A stretch of 64,000 nucleotides of DNA from the NCBI GenBank assembly GCA_010909725.1, contig JAACMV010000014.1, forward strand, positions 806,001-870,000, written 5' to 3'. The notes beneath the pieces are model-generated. The model saw nothing but the letters and a program-made list of their open reading frames with translations. It did no database searches and was not told the origin of the DNA. Positions 1 to 10,226 of this stretch are shown in pieces. This DNA is from Picochlorum sp. 'celeri' (lineage: Eukaryota; Chlorophyta; Trebouxiophyceae). Positions within the stretch are counted from its first letter, which is position 1. The number at the start of each line of letters is the position of its first letter. The translations under genes were made by a program, and so were the position numbers.

Positions 1-3000
1 TTCGTCTGCTGTCATGGTTCCTGTCAATGGTTCCTGCATAGCCTTCTTCAATCTCTCCCGCACTGCAGCTGCTTCCCCTGGCCAATCTTCAATATCACTT
101 TGTATAACAATGTGCTCGTCATGCTGCCAAAGGCGGTGCATGCCAATTTCACCATCATCGTATGCCACAGTGTGTTCTGTGCTGACCGGATCATACCAGC
201 AAATGACGCCCTCAAAGTACTCCTCATCTCCATCCCACCACACAGCGATTCGAGCGCCAATAGCATCTTCGCCACAGATGGCTAATTGCGCTCCGGCATG
301 ACCACCAAGGGCTGATGCTGTCATTCTCTGTGTCAAACAATCATGTCTCTTTGTACCCTGCATAAGAATCAAACAAGATGTGGAGATGCATGTTGGATGT
401 ACTCAAGGTGAAGAAACACACGTACCACATAGGCATTCATACATGTTCTGCAACGACCGCATCTGCTCTTGAGGTCAACGCTGGCTGCAGCGGCGGCAGC
501 TCTAGTCTGTCGCATCTTGTCAGTGGTGAGGCTGCTCTTCTTTTGTTTGACTTTGTGTGATTCGAGAGCATCCTGTAGTGCATGGCCGAGGAGATCGCTG
601 TACTTGAATTTAGTATCTTTGATAGCAGCATGGGCCTCCTTTTCGTACTTTGTTCTGTGCTTGTCCCATGGAAGCAGGTCATCTGGGTGGTGCCACTGCC
701 ATTTCCCCGTGTTGATTGGGAAATACAAAACCAGTACCCTTCTGTGGTCAGAGCCTTCAAACTCTTTGGTGTCCCACATGCCATCGAGGGATGTGATTGA
801 CGCTTTTTTCTGCTCAGGAGTCAGTTTGCTCAATGCATCTTTTGGCAGAGTTCTGCCAAGAGGCATGTGTTGAGGGTCCAGGACTTCTCCTGGCCAATAT
901 ATACCAGATAAAGGCTCTGGAACCCATACAATCGCTCCAACCATTTCTGAATCGTCAATGATGCCCTTGAGTCTCGTAATTTCAACAGACTACAGAAAGA
1001 GAGTGTTGCATGTGAACACACAAATAGGAATACAATGATTACATCGCCATGTGCCACCACATACCTTTGACGCGATATCCATACTCGAACCAGACATTCT
1101 TCTGAGAATATCATTCGATATATCCCATCCTTTTTCTCTGAGACGATGAATGTATCCAGCCTTTTCCTCAGCAGAAGGACTCCGGCCAACTTGCTCAATG
1201 AAGTCATCCAATGCTTGATATGGGCATGTGATTGGATATTCAGAGGATCGCTTCACAGCAAAGGCACCGATGCCATTCTGCCACCACGCAGATTTTGGCC
1301 ATGTTGATTTCTCCCATGTTTGCACCTTTTCTTTCGAAGAGCTTTGAACGAGTCCTTTCTTGATCTTTTTGACCATTCTCGCCTGAAAGGCATCCTTGTA
1401 CACTTTCAAATCGCTTCCTGAATCAGAACCAGAGACTACAGGCCTCTCCCCTGTTTTCATCGGAGTAATAGCACTTGGCTCTGAGTCTGATGCGGGTCCC
1501 TTGTCTTGACTGGTATGGGACGATTTGGAAGAACTCTTCTCAGCACCTGGACTCTCAGTGTGGGTGCTTGTTTTGCCTGCAAGCTGCTCCACATCTTGAA
1601 TTTCATGCAATTTTGCTCTCTTAAACTCTCGACTCTCTTTAAAAGAAAATATTGCAGCCTCTTGAATCTCGTCAGCAGTAATAAAGCTCCAAACGTTTGG
1701 TCTCCTGCAAATCACACACATGCATCAGCGTCAGTCATCTTGATAGATGCAATGCAAATTTCACCATATTCTGCACACGTACTTTAAAACCCGTTGTTTT
1801 GGTTCAGGTACGCCTTCTTTGAGAAGATGATGTATAGCATGATTACCCTGAGCGAGCCTGTATTTATGCGCATATGGATGCATGAGACGCTCTCCAAGCC
1901 ACCGAGCAACATGTACCGTAACAGCATTCCCCAACAATTGCCACCTCCTCGACGAATGCGTTTCCAAATCCATCTCTTTGTACGGAACTCTTTTGTGAGC
2001 AGAAATACCTTCTGCAGTCACAGGGAAACACGGCTTTGTCCAACCTTCTGGGAAGCCTTGCAATCTCTCTGCATCCTCCACACGCAACATGCCAGTTCGC
2101 CCATCCGCCAGGAGCAACAAGATACGATCATTCGCCGTCGTAAAAGAAGGTATGATATCTTCACCGGGTCTACATCTGCATTGGATAGTATATTATGATA
2201 TGTCAAACGTGCATACGAGGCAGTAACAATGATGAACACATACATGGCACATCCCAGATCGATAGCAAACGATACATTCTCATTAGAATTCCGCTGCTTT
2301 AACGTCTCAAGATGACACTCGTAGCATTCATTGTCCTCAAACAATTGCTTGCAAGATCCTGGGCATGATTGCATGCCTTGAGAGAGAAGCACATCTCTGG
2401 CATCCCCATGCATTGATGCCACAATGAAAACACGCCTCCGCCTCATGGGCACACCAAACCCTGCATACACACCATGGATTTGCATGTATCAGCACTCTCT
2501 CCTTGTCTAGTATATAGTATTTCCTAGGAACGCACCTGCTGACGAAACAACCCGATATGCCCACGATGAAAACCCAAGATCCATCAACTGCTGCACCACA
2601 AAAGCAATGGCTGGAGGCTGATCATCCGCTCGATCCAACAATGCTTCCACCTACACACATCATTATCTATTTATTGTACATGATGATAGCCAGATGATAT
2701 ACTACTACTGAAGCATCTCTCTCACATGGTATATATACACACAAGGCCAACATACATTTTCCAAAAGGACCCAATTCACTGGTCTGTTTCTGTCCTTGGC
2801 AACTTGCAACAAACGAAACACATGCCTCACCAAGCCAGTACTCTGCATTATTATTGTCATCATGATTATTATCGCATGATATATATATATATATATATAT
2901 ACATCAAGTTGGGGAACAGCGTACCTGGCCATCCAATCCTCTTCGCAAACCAGCCCTGGACACATCAATACATGGAAACCCAGCCACCAACAGCTCCGTA

Positions 3001-3511
3001 TCCTGCACACATTCATCTTCGAAATCTTAGTACGAGAAAACAAAATTAAGAAAAAAAGGGTCACATACATCTGGCAAAGCTTCCACAGCACACACATCAT
3101 GAGACAACCGAACACCAGGAAAATGCTCCTTCAACACCTACACCACACAACAAACATGCAACTCGTACCAGCACATCCATCATGAACGAGTACAACCATA
3201 CCTGCCTCGCTCCTGGATCACTCTCACAGAGAAAAATCAGTTCATGACCAGCCTGCAAGACACACATACACCCGTCAATCCACAACCATGCACACAGAGC
3301 ATTCAAATCATGGTTACAGTTATACCCGACCAGCGCCGCGTGCACTCCACCACTGCGCAGTCTTTCTCCTACTATTTCCCCAACCATAAAAACCCATTTC
3401 AAATAACAGACTGTACGTGATTCATATGCAGCCAAACCACACCGTGACTCATACCTGTTCAAGCCCATAATCCAATCCTCCAGCACCAGAGAACAAACTA
3501 GCGAATTTCAT
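1..3511 (-). CDS. DNA (cytosine-5) methyltransferase with C-terminal PWWP, CXXC-like and Tudor-like modules (3' end outside window)
   Basis: Eleven exons rebuilt by eye, all in phase: 3455-3511, 3202-3252, 3069-3137, 2925-3002, 2756-2842, 2536-2650, 2244-2460, 1783-2175, 1065-1704, 426-989 and 1-357. They give at least 876 residues with no stop before the window edge. The ATG at 3511 follows an in-frame TAG. Catalytic motifs appear in canonical order: motif I FSGAGGLDYG (residues 7-16), motif IV with Cys70 in GFPCIDVS, ENV at 113-115 (split by an intron), motif VIII PMRRRRVF (~157-164), LQGFPEGW (~263) and LLGNAV (~300). After a charged linker come a PWWP-like domain (~584-680), a short CXXC-type cluster (CGRC, CRTC, ~745) and a Tudor-like fold (~775-830, IAVWWDG...YDDGE). 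It should methylate cytosine in nuclear DNA and read chromatin. PCI replaces the usual PCQ. There is no BAH or chromodomain, so it is not a MET1 or CMT type. The subfamily (possibly an algal DNMT clade) is uncertain. Confidence 0.9.
2879..2901. repeat. (AT)n microsatellite inside a methyltransferase intron
   Basis: About eleven uninterrupted AT units lie inside intron 4 (2843-2924) of the cytosine methyltransferase gene, 20-odd bases from the splice donor. Simple slippage repeat; no function is implied. Confidence 0.95.
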
Positions 3512-4155
3512 CTCAAATAGTATCGACTACACCGAAGAAAAGTATATAGATATCAGGTGATTTAGAATGTATATTCACGCATGCATGGTGACGTCACCTG
3601 AGCAAGGCAATGTTGCGTCGGAGTTCTGACGGGTCTGGAGGCGCTCTTTCTTCCCTCCGAAAGCCCTTGTTGATTGGAACCATGCCTGCCCAGGACTCCT
3701 TCTTCCTTGCCTCCACATGTGCTCATCCGATGCATGATCCAGTGTGTCTGATGGTAGTAGTCATAGAGAGAATCAGTCGTCCTTCTTCTTCTTCCTCCCG
3801 TGACAGGCACAATTAATTAGTGTGGGTTACAGCCTGGGAGTTCCCGGCACATGTACACTTGGACCAAAAGAGTGGTCTGAATGAACAACAGCCCATCTGG
3901 ATGCCAAGGCTACAAGGTTGCCATGAAGAAGGGGTATACCAATTTTAGAATTCAATTTAATCCTATACGTACGTATAACAGGGCATTCTGGGGGCTGTCA
4001 TTGCACCATTCTCGGCTCCAGGACGTGAACGAGTTTGGTCCAATTTGCTTCGGTATACATGGTCATTCGATAGATATCCTTGCACTAGATATTTTGATCT
4101 GGGTATAGGAGACGTCTGCTGTGAAATACCCCCAGGGATTGAGCACAGAAGGGCG
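3512..4155. promoter_or_regulatory. divergent intergenic region, methyltransferase / otubain
   Basis: A 644 bp spacer lies between two start codons pointing away from each other, so it must hold both promoters. Reading frames here are short and lack ATG support. The otubain reading frame stays open upstream to about 4045 but has no ATG before 4156. A possible 5' UTR splice acceptor (gagcacag) precedes the ATG. No clear TATA box was recognised. Confidence 0.4.
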
Positions 4156-5863
4156 ATGCATAGCCAGACGACGCCAGGTCGACAGGGCGAAGAGCCCTTG
4201 AGTGATGAGGCTTTGGAAGCGATGCGAGGTCCACATATTCATCATGGACCAGCGACATCGGTCCAGCAGGACGATAGCATTGCGGCTCAGGTGAATGAGC
4301 ATAACAATGCAGAGCGTTACAGCACGGTGGATGACGTTCTCGAGAGTCGACAGCGATTTTCTGCCACAAACATCAACATTCCATTCCAACAACGACATCA
4401 GCAGCAATTTTCATCGGTGTCGGTGTCTGAGGGAGTGGCTTCTGCCGGACATCCCCCAGTGGCAAGTTTGGATCGCATGGGGGAGTTTGTACCAGGTGAG
4501 GTTGGGCTGACTGGGATGTATGAGGGTGAAGCAACTGGGATGTATGACCCAGTGGGGGCGTGGCATGGGTATGTGGATGCGGATACGAATACGCCGACAG
4601 CCACGCATGGTCCACGGCCTGGGGGGCAGCAGGAGCAGCAGGATGGGTGTGGGGCGGCGAGTCCGATGGATGTGCAGGATTTTCGGAAAAGTCGGGATGG
4701 GTCTGTTTTTGGTGCCTGTAGCGATTTGGAGGGGAATGAGAGCACTGGGCAGCAGATGGATGGGGTTGGTGCGCAGCAAGTATCATCTGAAATGGCCATG
4801 GTGACTGGGTTGAGCGATGGGGAGAACGAGCAGCCGTCGTTGGCTGGGCATCGTCGAAACACAACGGAACCTACAGATAGTAACATTGGATGTATTGGTC
4901 TGGGGAATACTGGTGGGGAGGGGGAGATTCAGGCCAGTGCATCATTTAAAGATAGGCCATCAGATGCTGATATTATAGCATGGGAGAATCAGATACGCGA
5001 GGGGGAGGCGAATAAATCCCCTCTGATTGGAAACAAATGCTCAATTGATACTCTGTGGGATGAGTATGCGGCGGGGAATGAGGTTTTCAAGGCCAAGATC
5101 ACCACTCTTGCATCGACATATGGGTCAATCAGGAGGTCTCGAGGGGATGGAAACTGCTTCTTTCGATCGTTTATATTCTCATATCTGGAATACTTGGTAC
5201 AGACGAAGGATGAAGAAGAGAAGAATCGAATGACGTCTACACTGACGTCGTTGCGCACGTTACTCGTGAAGGCTGGATATGAAGAGTTGGTTCTTGAGGG
5301 GCCAATGGAGCTCCTGCTTGGCATGCTGTCTTCGATTCAAGATTCCTCGAATCCTCTTAGCATTGAAACACTGGAAAACAATATGAGGTCTGAAGAAATT
5401 TCGAACTATATTGTATTTTTATTGCGAATCATAACGAGTGCGGAAGTGAAAGACAAGGCAAACTTTTTTGCCCCATTCATCATGGTATGTTTGCTTGATG
5501 TGCCCTTGTTGTACTGGACACCCACGTCAATAGCCATATTTGTTTCGTGTGCAGGGGCTGACAGATATGGCTGTTGATGAATTTTGCTCCAAATGTATTG
5601 ATCCCATGGGCGAAGAGAGCGAACATGTTCAGGTTGTTGCTCTCACCAATGCATTACGAGTGCCCATCCGTGTGGTGTACTTGGACAGGTCCACCATGGC
5701 CGCGAGTGGCGCATCGAATACATGCGATTCATCAGACAGCCCTCTGAGTGCTGATACGCACGACTTTATCCCTGAAGGATGTTCTGTTTCGGCGGATGAC
5801 ATACGAGTGCACCTGTTGTATCGCCCAGGCCACTATGATATTTTGTACAAGAAGAATTTCTAA
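4156..5863 (+). CDS. otubain-type (peptidase C65) deubiquitinase with long N-terminal extension
   Basis: Two exons, 4156-5484 and 5555-5863, joined in phase across a 70 nt gtatg...tgcag intron, encode 545 residues. The C-terminal half carries the OTU/otubain signature: GDGNCFFRSF with the catalytic Cys334, and a C-terminal RPGHYDILY with His536. Otubains are about 270 residues and remove ubiquitin chains, preferentially Lys48-linked in OTUB1. Here residues 1 to ~290 are an extra low-complexity, Gln/Gly/Asp-rich region with no recognised domain, probably disordered. The start at 4156 is the first ATG of the frame. The catalytic residues look intact, so I expect an active cysteine protease of the nucleus or cytosol. 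OTUB1-like is more likely than OTUB2-like, but this is not resolved. Confidence 0.85.
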
Positions 5864-6025
5864 CTTTTTTATTTTTTGTTACACATGAAAATCGTGTGAG
5901 ACAAATCACTACCTACGCAAATAATATCTTTTCATTAAAACACACGTGTTTCTGTTACGCACTGCAGCATCTCGTAGAGGAGTTGTTGCAATTAATCTCC
6001 CTTTCTGCGGAATGAGCATCCTTCC

Positions 6026-6573
6026 ATGAGTCTAGCCTTTCCTCCGGTTGGCACGCACAGCACGGCGTTGCAGCTAGGGCACACTACTACAGTTTGGGAG
6101 TGGCTGAACACAGTTGTTCTGCAACAAATACATGGATATCATGGTCAGGACACGAAGACATGCATCATCGAGGGCGGCGTCCATGGTCGGGACAATAGAC
6201 TCGGACTTTATCCGTCATTGCGCAATCACATCTATTCAACGTACATAGAAAAGCATCCCTGGCATTTGACATCCATGAAGTATGAGTTTGGGGACTCTAC
6301 TAGGCGCTTCAGTTTGTGGCTGCGCTTCTCAAATTCCGCGGTAGGGTGCAACAAGTCGACATCGCAAGCGAGAACCTACAGACAGATTATAATGACCATA
6401 TTAGTATAGTATTTTATTATTCAGTCCCAGACCTTTACTATGTGGCACGGGTGCTCTATGTGAGAAGAACATGGTTCGCCGGCGAGACGGCCGACCTGGA
6501 CATTCACCCAACGACCCCAAAGGAGCACACGGATGAACATGAGGACAATAGAATAACATGTAATTCTTATTGA
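6026..6573 (+). CDS. doubtful orphan gene, ~168 residues if spliced
   Basis: A frame starting with ATG at 6026 stays open to 6409, and a second frame is open to 6573. They join in phase if a very short 41 nt GT-AG intron (6341-6381) is removed, giving about 168 residues ending at the TGA at 6573. The predicted protein is rich in His, Tyr and Trp and resembles no family I recognise. All other introns in the window are at least 60 nt, so the splice is suspect. It lies alone in the 990 bp between the convergent otubain and LRR genes. It could equally be a chance reading frame or a long 3' UTR. Confidence 0.25.
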
Positions 6574-6853
6574 CACCATGTCACAGTCCAATATGGCTCC
6601 TTCTTCGGGCACACCACGAGCAGTCTGGATGCGGCTCCACCATCACAGAACGGGGCCTCTTTCGTATAGAAGACGTACCATTTTGATCGAATCTTCTAAA
6701 TTGGCTGACTAGATTGTGTTTATCAATTGAAAAGGGGCTACGATAGCGGTTCTTGGAGCCAAAGTATGCACAATGCCGCCATCCCAGTCGTGGTACTGTG
6801 AATGCCGATTGATAGGTACTGTGAATTTCTTTACATTGTCATCCATAGTATCA

Positions 6854-7779
6854 TCATCCGGTTGTGTTTGATGTTGTCGGTGTCCTGTCCGTGATTTCCT
6901 CAAATGCTCCCTTTCCGAATAAGACGCCTGCACTGACAGCTTTGTCATACTTGGTGCGCCTCCTCTCTTCAAATTCTTTGAATCCCTTGACAGCTTCAAT
7001 TTCTTCCATACTCACCGGGTTGCCATGTAACGCCAAGGTTTGAAGCGATTCGCAATACATGAATATCGCGGAAGGAACACTTTCTATTCTGTTGTTCTCC
7101 GCTAGAATCAATCGAAGGCGTTCGAGCTTGGCAAGATCAACTGGCAGTTTACTAATTGAATTGTCAGAACACCTCAACTCTTCCAAAGTACGACATCCAG
7201 CAATACCACTCGTTATAGACCGCATCTTGTTGGAAGATATATCAATGTACTTCAATTGCTTCAGGTGGGATATACCTCTCGGCAACCTACTGAGTCTGTT
7301 GTGAGCCAAACTAAGCCTTTCCAGCTTGACAAGCTTGCATAACGACTCTGGCACATCTACCAATCTATTATGGTCCAGAAGCAACACTCGTAGACTCTGC
7401 ATCATTCCTATCTCATCTGGAATGCTCAGAATCTTGTTATGAGACAGACCTAACCGATTGCAGCTCACCATCTGCCCAATGTACGGGGGAATTTCCCGAA
7501 TCCCATTCTTACTTCCGTCCAACAAACGAACTTTCTTTGGATTTACATCTTCTATTTCGGCAGGAAACTCCTGTAACATCCATAGACACGAAAATACGTG
7601 AGGACAGAAAGTCTCAACTCCATGACCGCACCGCAACAACCACGTACCTGTAATGAGGACGATCGGAAGGCTACAGTCCCAGTCTTTTCCCATAGATCAA
7701 TTCGTTTACTAAAACTGCGCTTCCTAGTATCCACCACAAACCCGTCGGGTTGCTTCTGTCTTCCAAAACAGTTACCCAT
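6854..7779 (-). CDS. N-myristoylated leucine-rich-repeat protein (LRRC57-like)
   Basis: Exon 1 is 7648-7779 and exon 2 is 6854-7570. The 77 nt intron begins gtacgtgg and ends tgttacag. The protein is 282 residues. It starts MGNCFGRQ, a good N-myristoylation signal (Gly2) with Cys4 available for palmitoylation, so it should be held at a membrane. From ~60 to ~250 there are about eight short LRRs of the LxxLxLxxNxLxxLP plasma-membrane intracellular Ras-group type, and then a charged C-terminal helix. Architecture and length match the conserved eukaryotic LRRC57-like family, whose function is poorly known; a scaffold role is inferred. The ATG at 7779 is supported by the myristoylation motif. Confidence 0.85.
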
Positions 7780-8434
7780 TGGCGTACCCTGATTTCTCCT
7801 TTTTCACCCCACCATACGGCGTATTTGCGTATTTTTTATTACTATATCTCAAATTTTCTCATTGTATGGCAGTAGGAGCAGTTGTATGTCTCCTGAATGG
7901 CACTGCGCTGCATGCTTTGCGTAGCATCGGTCACCGATCTCATCTGACCGGCTCATATGACACTCGCAGATAAGGCGAGGACCTTTCGTCCGAGGCTGTC
8001 CTACATGTGGCAATCACGTACATCATGAGCAAGATCGACACAAGATATCAATCATCTGTAGCAGAGCATGTGCAACCTCTCATCTAGGCATCACATGTGC
8101 GTTCATGCACTCCTGCATGGGCAACTCCACAGTCCTGTCGAACTGCTGGTGCCTCGGATCTTCCGTCACCTCGGACAGATCAATCTCCCATACAAAATCC
8201 AGTATTGCCCCAGTTTGAGAGCGCATTGATAAGTATCCACTTTTATTGAGCAATACTTGTTGACAATAGCTGTGCCATTGCATGCCTAGGACGTGCCTGC
8301 GCGATTCTGGCAAATAGCACGGCGCGTTTGTTTGTCCTAGAAACTGGACAACTACAACAGTTTGTTTGTTAGTGACTGAGAAGAACGACTCATATTATTT
8401 CAATTCACGCCCAGGGTTTGCCAACGCGCGTGGT
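7780..8434. promoter_or_regulatory. divergent intergenic region, LRR / AP2
   Basis: A 655 bp spacer lies between two outward-facing starts. The AP2 reading frame stays open to 8366 without an ATG. Small minus-strand frames around 8080-8313 lack a proper start. No regulatory motif was recognised with confidence. Confidence 0.35.
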
Positions 8435-9742
8435 ATGACGGAATCTGGAATGGTGGGAGGAGCAGTCGAGCACTTGGTCGAGAGAGCCCCTCCTGTACAG
8501 GTGGATAGCGGCGCCAAGGAATCCGCTCCTGATGATCGAAGAAACAACATGCCTACAACTCTTGGGATGGGATCCTCCTTTTCAGATGCAATGCAGCAAT
8601 ATTTTGGAGGGGATGCATCCACTCAGCAGGAAATCATGTCCAAAGTGGAGTCTCTTATCCACCAACATAATGTCTCATTGGCAGCACAGCAGGAAAAAGA
8701 AAAGACTGAAAATACCGATAACCTTCCGGGTTTATCGGTCAATAATCCACTCGAGTCGACTGTGATTGCCAAGAATGGTCCGTTGCCGCAGGGTATGGTT
8801 CCAGAGTCTGTGACGACAACCATGCCTGGGCAGAAGAAAAAGAGACAGCGTGCTCGAGCCAAACCACAGGACGGTACAAGAGAACGCCAGACTTCTACAT
8901 ATCGTGGCGTGACACGCCATAGCAGAAGTGGGAGATATGAGGCTCACATTTGGGTCAAGGAATTGCGTCGCCAAGTGTACCTGGGAGGATATGAGCACGA
9001 GGAACATGCAGCTGAGGCCTATGATATTGCTGCTCTGAAGAGTAAAGGTCGCACGACGAAAATCAACTTTGATATATCAAAGTACGAAGATTTGTTGGAT
9101 TGTATCGATAGAATGACCATGGATGAATTGGTGATGGCTATCCGTCGCCAATCACAAGGATTTTCCAGGGGAACCTCTACATTCCGTGGAGTCACTCGAC
9201 ACCCAACTGGCCGTTGGGAAGCGCGAATTGGAATTCCAGGATCAAAACACGTGTATTTGGGTCTGTTCACTGAAGAAATAGGTGCCGCACGGGCGTACGA
9301 TAAATCCCTTGTTCGGCTGAGAGGAAAAGGAGCATCAACAAACTTTAGTCTTGGGGATTATCGAGAAGAACTGTGTGATTTCCACAGGCTTCAGAGTAAA
9401 ATACTTCAAGGCGATCCACGTGTGATGGAAATCACATCCAACCAGAAGCATTATGAGGCGTGGTTGAAGCATGGGTCCATGGCACACCCAGTCCTCCTCA
9501 ATGATGACGATAATGCAGCTCACACCAAAAGCCTGGTTGAAGAAGATTTGAACATGGTCAAACGCATGATTGACCAAAATGGAAGCACACCATCTCATGC
9601 GTGGTTCGATGGCAATGGTCTGCTTGCTGGTATTGAATCAAATGAAATGCTTACCCGCCAGCATCACACTAGTGATCCTTCTGTTGGTCCAGCCTTGGAA
9701 GCATTGAAAAGAGCAGCACAATCAACCCATCACGCTACGTGA
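8435..9742 (+). CDS. AP2-family transcription factor with two AP2 DNA-binding domains
   Basis: A single exon encodes 435 residues. AP2 domain 1 lies at ~154-220 (STYRGVTRH ... QVYLGGY ... AAEAYDIAAL) and AP2 domain 2 at ~246-307 (STFRGVTRH ... KHVYLGLF ... AARAYDKS). A conserved linker of about 25 residues joins them, as in the plant AP2/AINTEGUMENTA subfamily. Upstream of the domains is a basic stretch (KKKRQRARAK) that could be a nuclear localisation signal. Domain 1 lacks the ~10-residue insertion typical of land-plant AINTEGUMENTA proteins. It should bind GC-rich or TTTG-type elements as a transcription regulator, though the target specificity is unknown. The start at 8435 is the first ATG in the frame. 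I cannot exclude an upstream spliced exon. Confidence 0.9.
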   Translation: MTESGMVGGAVEHLVERAPPVQVDSGAKESAPDDRRNNMPTTLGMGSSFSDAMQQYFGGDASTQQEIMSKVESLIHQHNVSLAAQQEKEKTENTDNLPGLSVNNPLESTVIAKNGPLPQGMVPESVTTTMPGQKKKRQRARAKPQDGTRERQTSTYRGVTRHSRSGRYEAHIWVKELRRQVYLGGYEHEEHAAEAYDIAALKSKGRTTKINFDISKYEDLLDCIDRMTMDELVMAIRRQSQGFSRGTSTFRGVTRHPTGRWEARIGIPGSKHVYLGLFTEEIGAARAYDKSLVRLRGKGASTNFSLGDYREELCDFHRLQSKILQGDPRVMEITSNQKHYEAWLKHGSMAHPVLLNDDDNAAHTKSLVEEDLNMVKRMIDQNGSTPSHAWFDGNGLLAGIESNEMLTRQHHTSDPSVGPALEALKRAAQSTHHAT

Positions 9743-10226
9743 GACCGCGCATAAATATTGTTGATGTTTATAGACACCGGAACGTTCTGATGAAACATTG
9801 CTTTTGCTGTTATTTGTTTGTTTTTTCCCCACACAAGTCCATTTGCGTTTTTGCTGCATATTTTTATCCATCAAGTTGACACATCATACATGTCGGCCGA
9901 TTCCATCATTCTGTAACAATCTGCCATGTGATTCCTAAATATCGTCACATGATACATCGACACGCATGATTTCATCAATGACCTCCCAGTCATGCTCTTG
10001 ACTGCCAGTGCTGTATCTGAGATCCTGGATCTGGCATGGTAGCATGAGCGTTTAACCAGCCTCGCCTCCTCCTCACACCCGCATATCTATAGAAAATAGT
10101 TCATAGACTGTGTTTAGAAACGCAGTACTATCGCAGTTGTTGCCTTTCTTCTCTTTTCTCAGCGAGACCGTGAGAAGGGCCACTCTAGGACGACTTGTAG
10201 ACTGCGTGGACTGATTGCTGTACACA
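9743..10226. other. intergenic, AP2 to STT3
   Basis: This 484 bp stretch between two same-direction genes holds the AP2 3' UTR and the STT3 promoter. No reading frame with coding character and no recognised motif was seen. Confidence 0.4.

Noticed and set aside
4373..4886. Pro/His-rich frames antisense to the otubain N-terminus
   Set aside because: Shadow frames of a GC-biased, Gly/Gln-rich region; no start or family support.
8080..8313. Minus-strand 77-codon frame upstream of the AP2 gene
   Set aside because: Its first codon is TTG, not ATG, and it matches no family; likely chance in a divergent promoter.
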